The notes below the pieces were generated by a model. The model saw only the letters and a list, made by a program, of their open reading frames with translations. It searched no databases and had not been told where the DNA came from. A stretch of DNA of 17,791 bases, taken from assembly GCA_015487895.1 (NCBI GenBank), contig WFOW01000311.1:1-17791 (forward strand), given 5' to 3'. This document shows, in pieces, positions 16,373-17,791 of the stretch (the first letter of the stretch is position 1; each line of letters opens with the position of its first letter). Position numbers and translations under genes: made by a program. The stretch is from Gammaproteobacteria bacterium. GTDB lineage: Bacteria > Pseudomonadota > Gammaproteobacteria > S144-34.

Positions 16373-16390
16373 GGCTGGCTGACGCCAGCC
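16373..16390 (-). other. Perfect GC hairpin just upstream of metF
   Basis: GGCTGGC (16373-16379) and GCCAGCC (16384-16390) form a perfect 7-bp stem with a 4-nt loop. The hairpin ends 10 nt before the metF ATG (minus strand), where a ribosome binding site would normally be, and next to the heptamer array. No U-run follows, so termination is unlikely. An effect on metF translation is possible. Confidence 0.6.
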
Positions 16391-16392
16391 AG

Positions 16393-16449
16393 CAGTCGAC
16401 AGTGTACGGTTTACGGTGGACCGTAAGCTGTCAACTGTAGACTGTAAAC
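16393..16449 (-). repeat. Eight-unit degenerate heptamer array forming an inverted repeat, between ahcY and metF
   Basis: Eight heptamers run without interruption from 16394 to 16449. The first four (for example AGTGTAC, GGTTTAC) have one polarity; the last three (for example TGTAAAC) are their approximate reverse complements. The unit at 16422-16428 is transitional. Bases 16393-16417 fold against 16420-16444 with 20 Watson-Crick and 2 G-U pairs out of 25. The core is the perfect TTACGG (16411-16416) / CCGTAA (16421-16426) stem. The array begins one base after the ahcY stop codon in the direction of transcription. It shares units and layout with the array at 14016-14113. Confidence 0.8.
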
Positions 16450-16450
16450 C

Positions 16451-17791
<1,341 letters not shown>

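Noticed and set aside
16393..16449. MetJ-type met-box array
   Set aside because: Met boxes are 8-bp units near AGACGTCT; these units are 7 nt with a different consensus and lie after a stop codon, not at a promoter.

Overview
The window is very GC-rich and its codons prefer G or C in the third position. It contains a complete Pil-Chp chemosensory operon and a glutamate-cysteine ligase of the kind found in sulfur-oxidising gammaproteobacteria. Together these point to a gammaproteobacterium, plausibly of the Chromatiales/Ectothiorhodospiraceae type. That placement is inferred from gene content and protein resemblance; no 16S rRNA gene is present.

Layout. (1) Positions 1-1279, minus strand: gshA, cut by the left edge a few codons before its expected end. 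(2) Positions 1280-1572: a divergent intergenic region with a nested inverted repeat. (3) Positions 1573-13241, plus strand: an eight-gene operon, pilG, pilH, pilI, pilJ, pilK, chpA, chpB, chpC. It encodes a chemotaxis-like pathway for type IV pilus (twitching) control. PilJ is the membrane receptor, PilI and ChpC are CheW-type couplers, and ChpA is a giant CheA hybrid kinase. PilG and PilH are output response regulators, and PilK and ChpB are the receptor methyltransferase and methylesterase. Gene junctions tighten downstream: a 4-nt overlap (pilK/chpA), a 14-nt overlap (chpA/chpB) and a 3-nt gap (chpB/chpC). The pilG-pilH and pilI-pilJ gaps are each about 97 nt and hold GC-rich stem-loops. 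(4) Positions 13266-17791, minus strand, convergent: ahcY (5' end beyond the right edge), metF, bioA, rsmE.

The minus-strand genes share an S-adenosylmethionine theme. AhcY clears S-adenosylhomocysteine, MetF makes the methyl donor for methionine synthesis, RsmE spends SAM on 16S rRNA, and BioA in its classical form uses SAM as amino donor.

The most unusual non-coding signal is a pair of degenerate heptamer arrays (consensus close to GGTTTAC). One lies between ahcY and metF and one between bioA and rsmE. Each starts at the stop codon of the upstream gene, keeps a 7-nt register, turns back on itself as an inverted repeat, and is followed by a gene with no visible Shine-Dalgarno sequence. I found no tRNA, rRNA, CRISPR array, transposase or other mobile-element gene. 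No intergenic stretch exceeds 300 bases.
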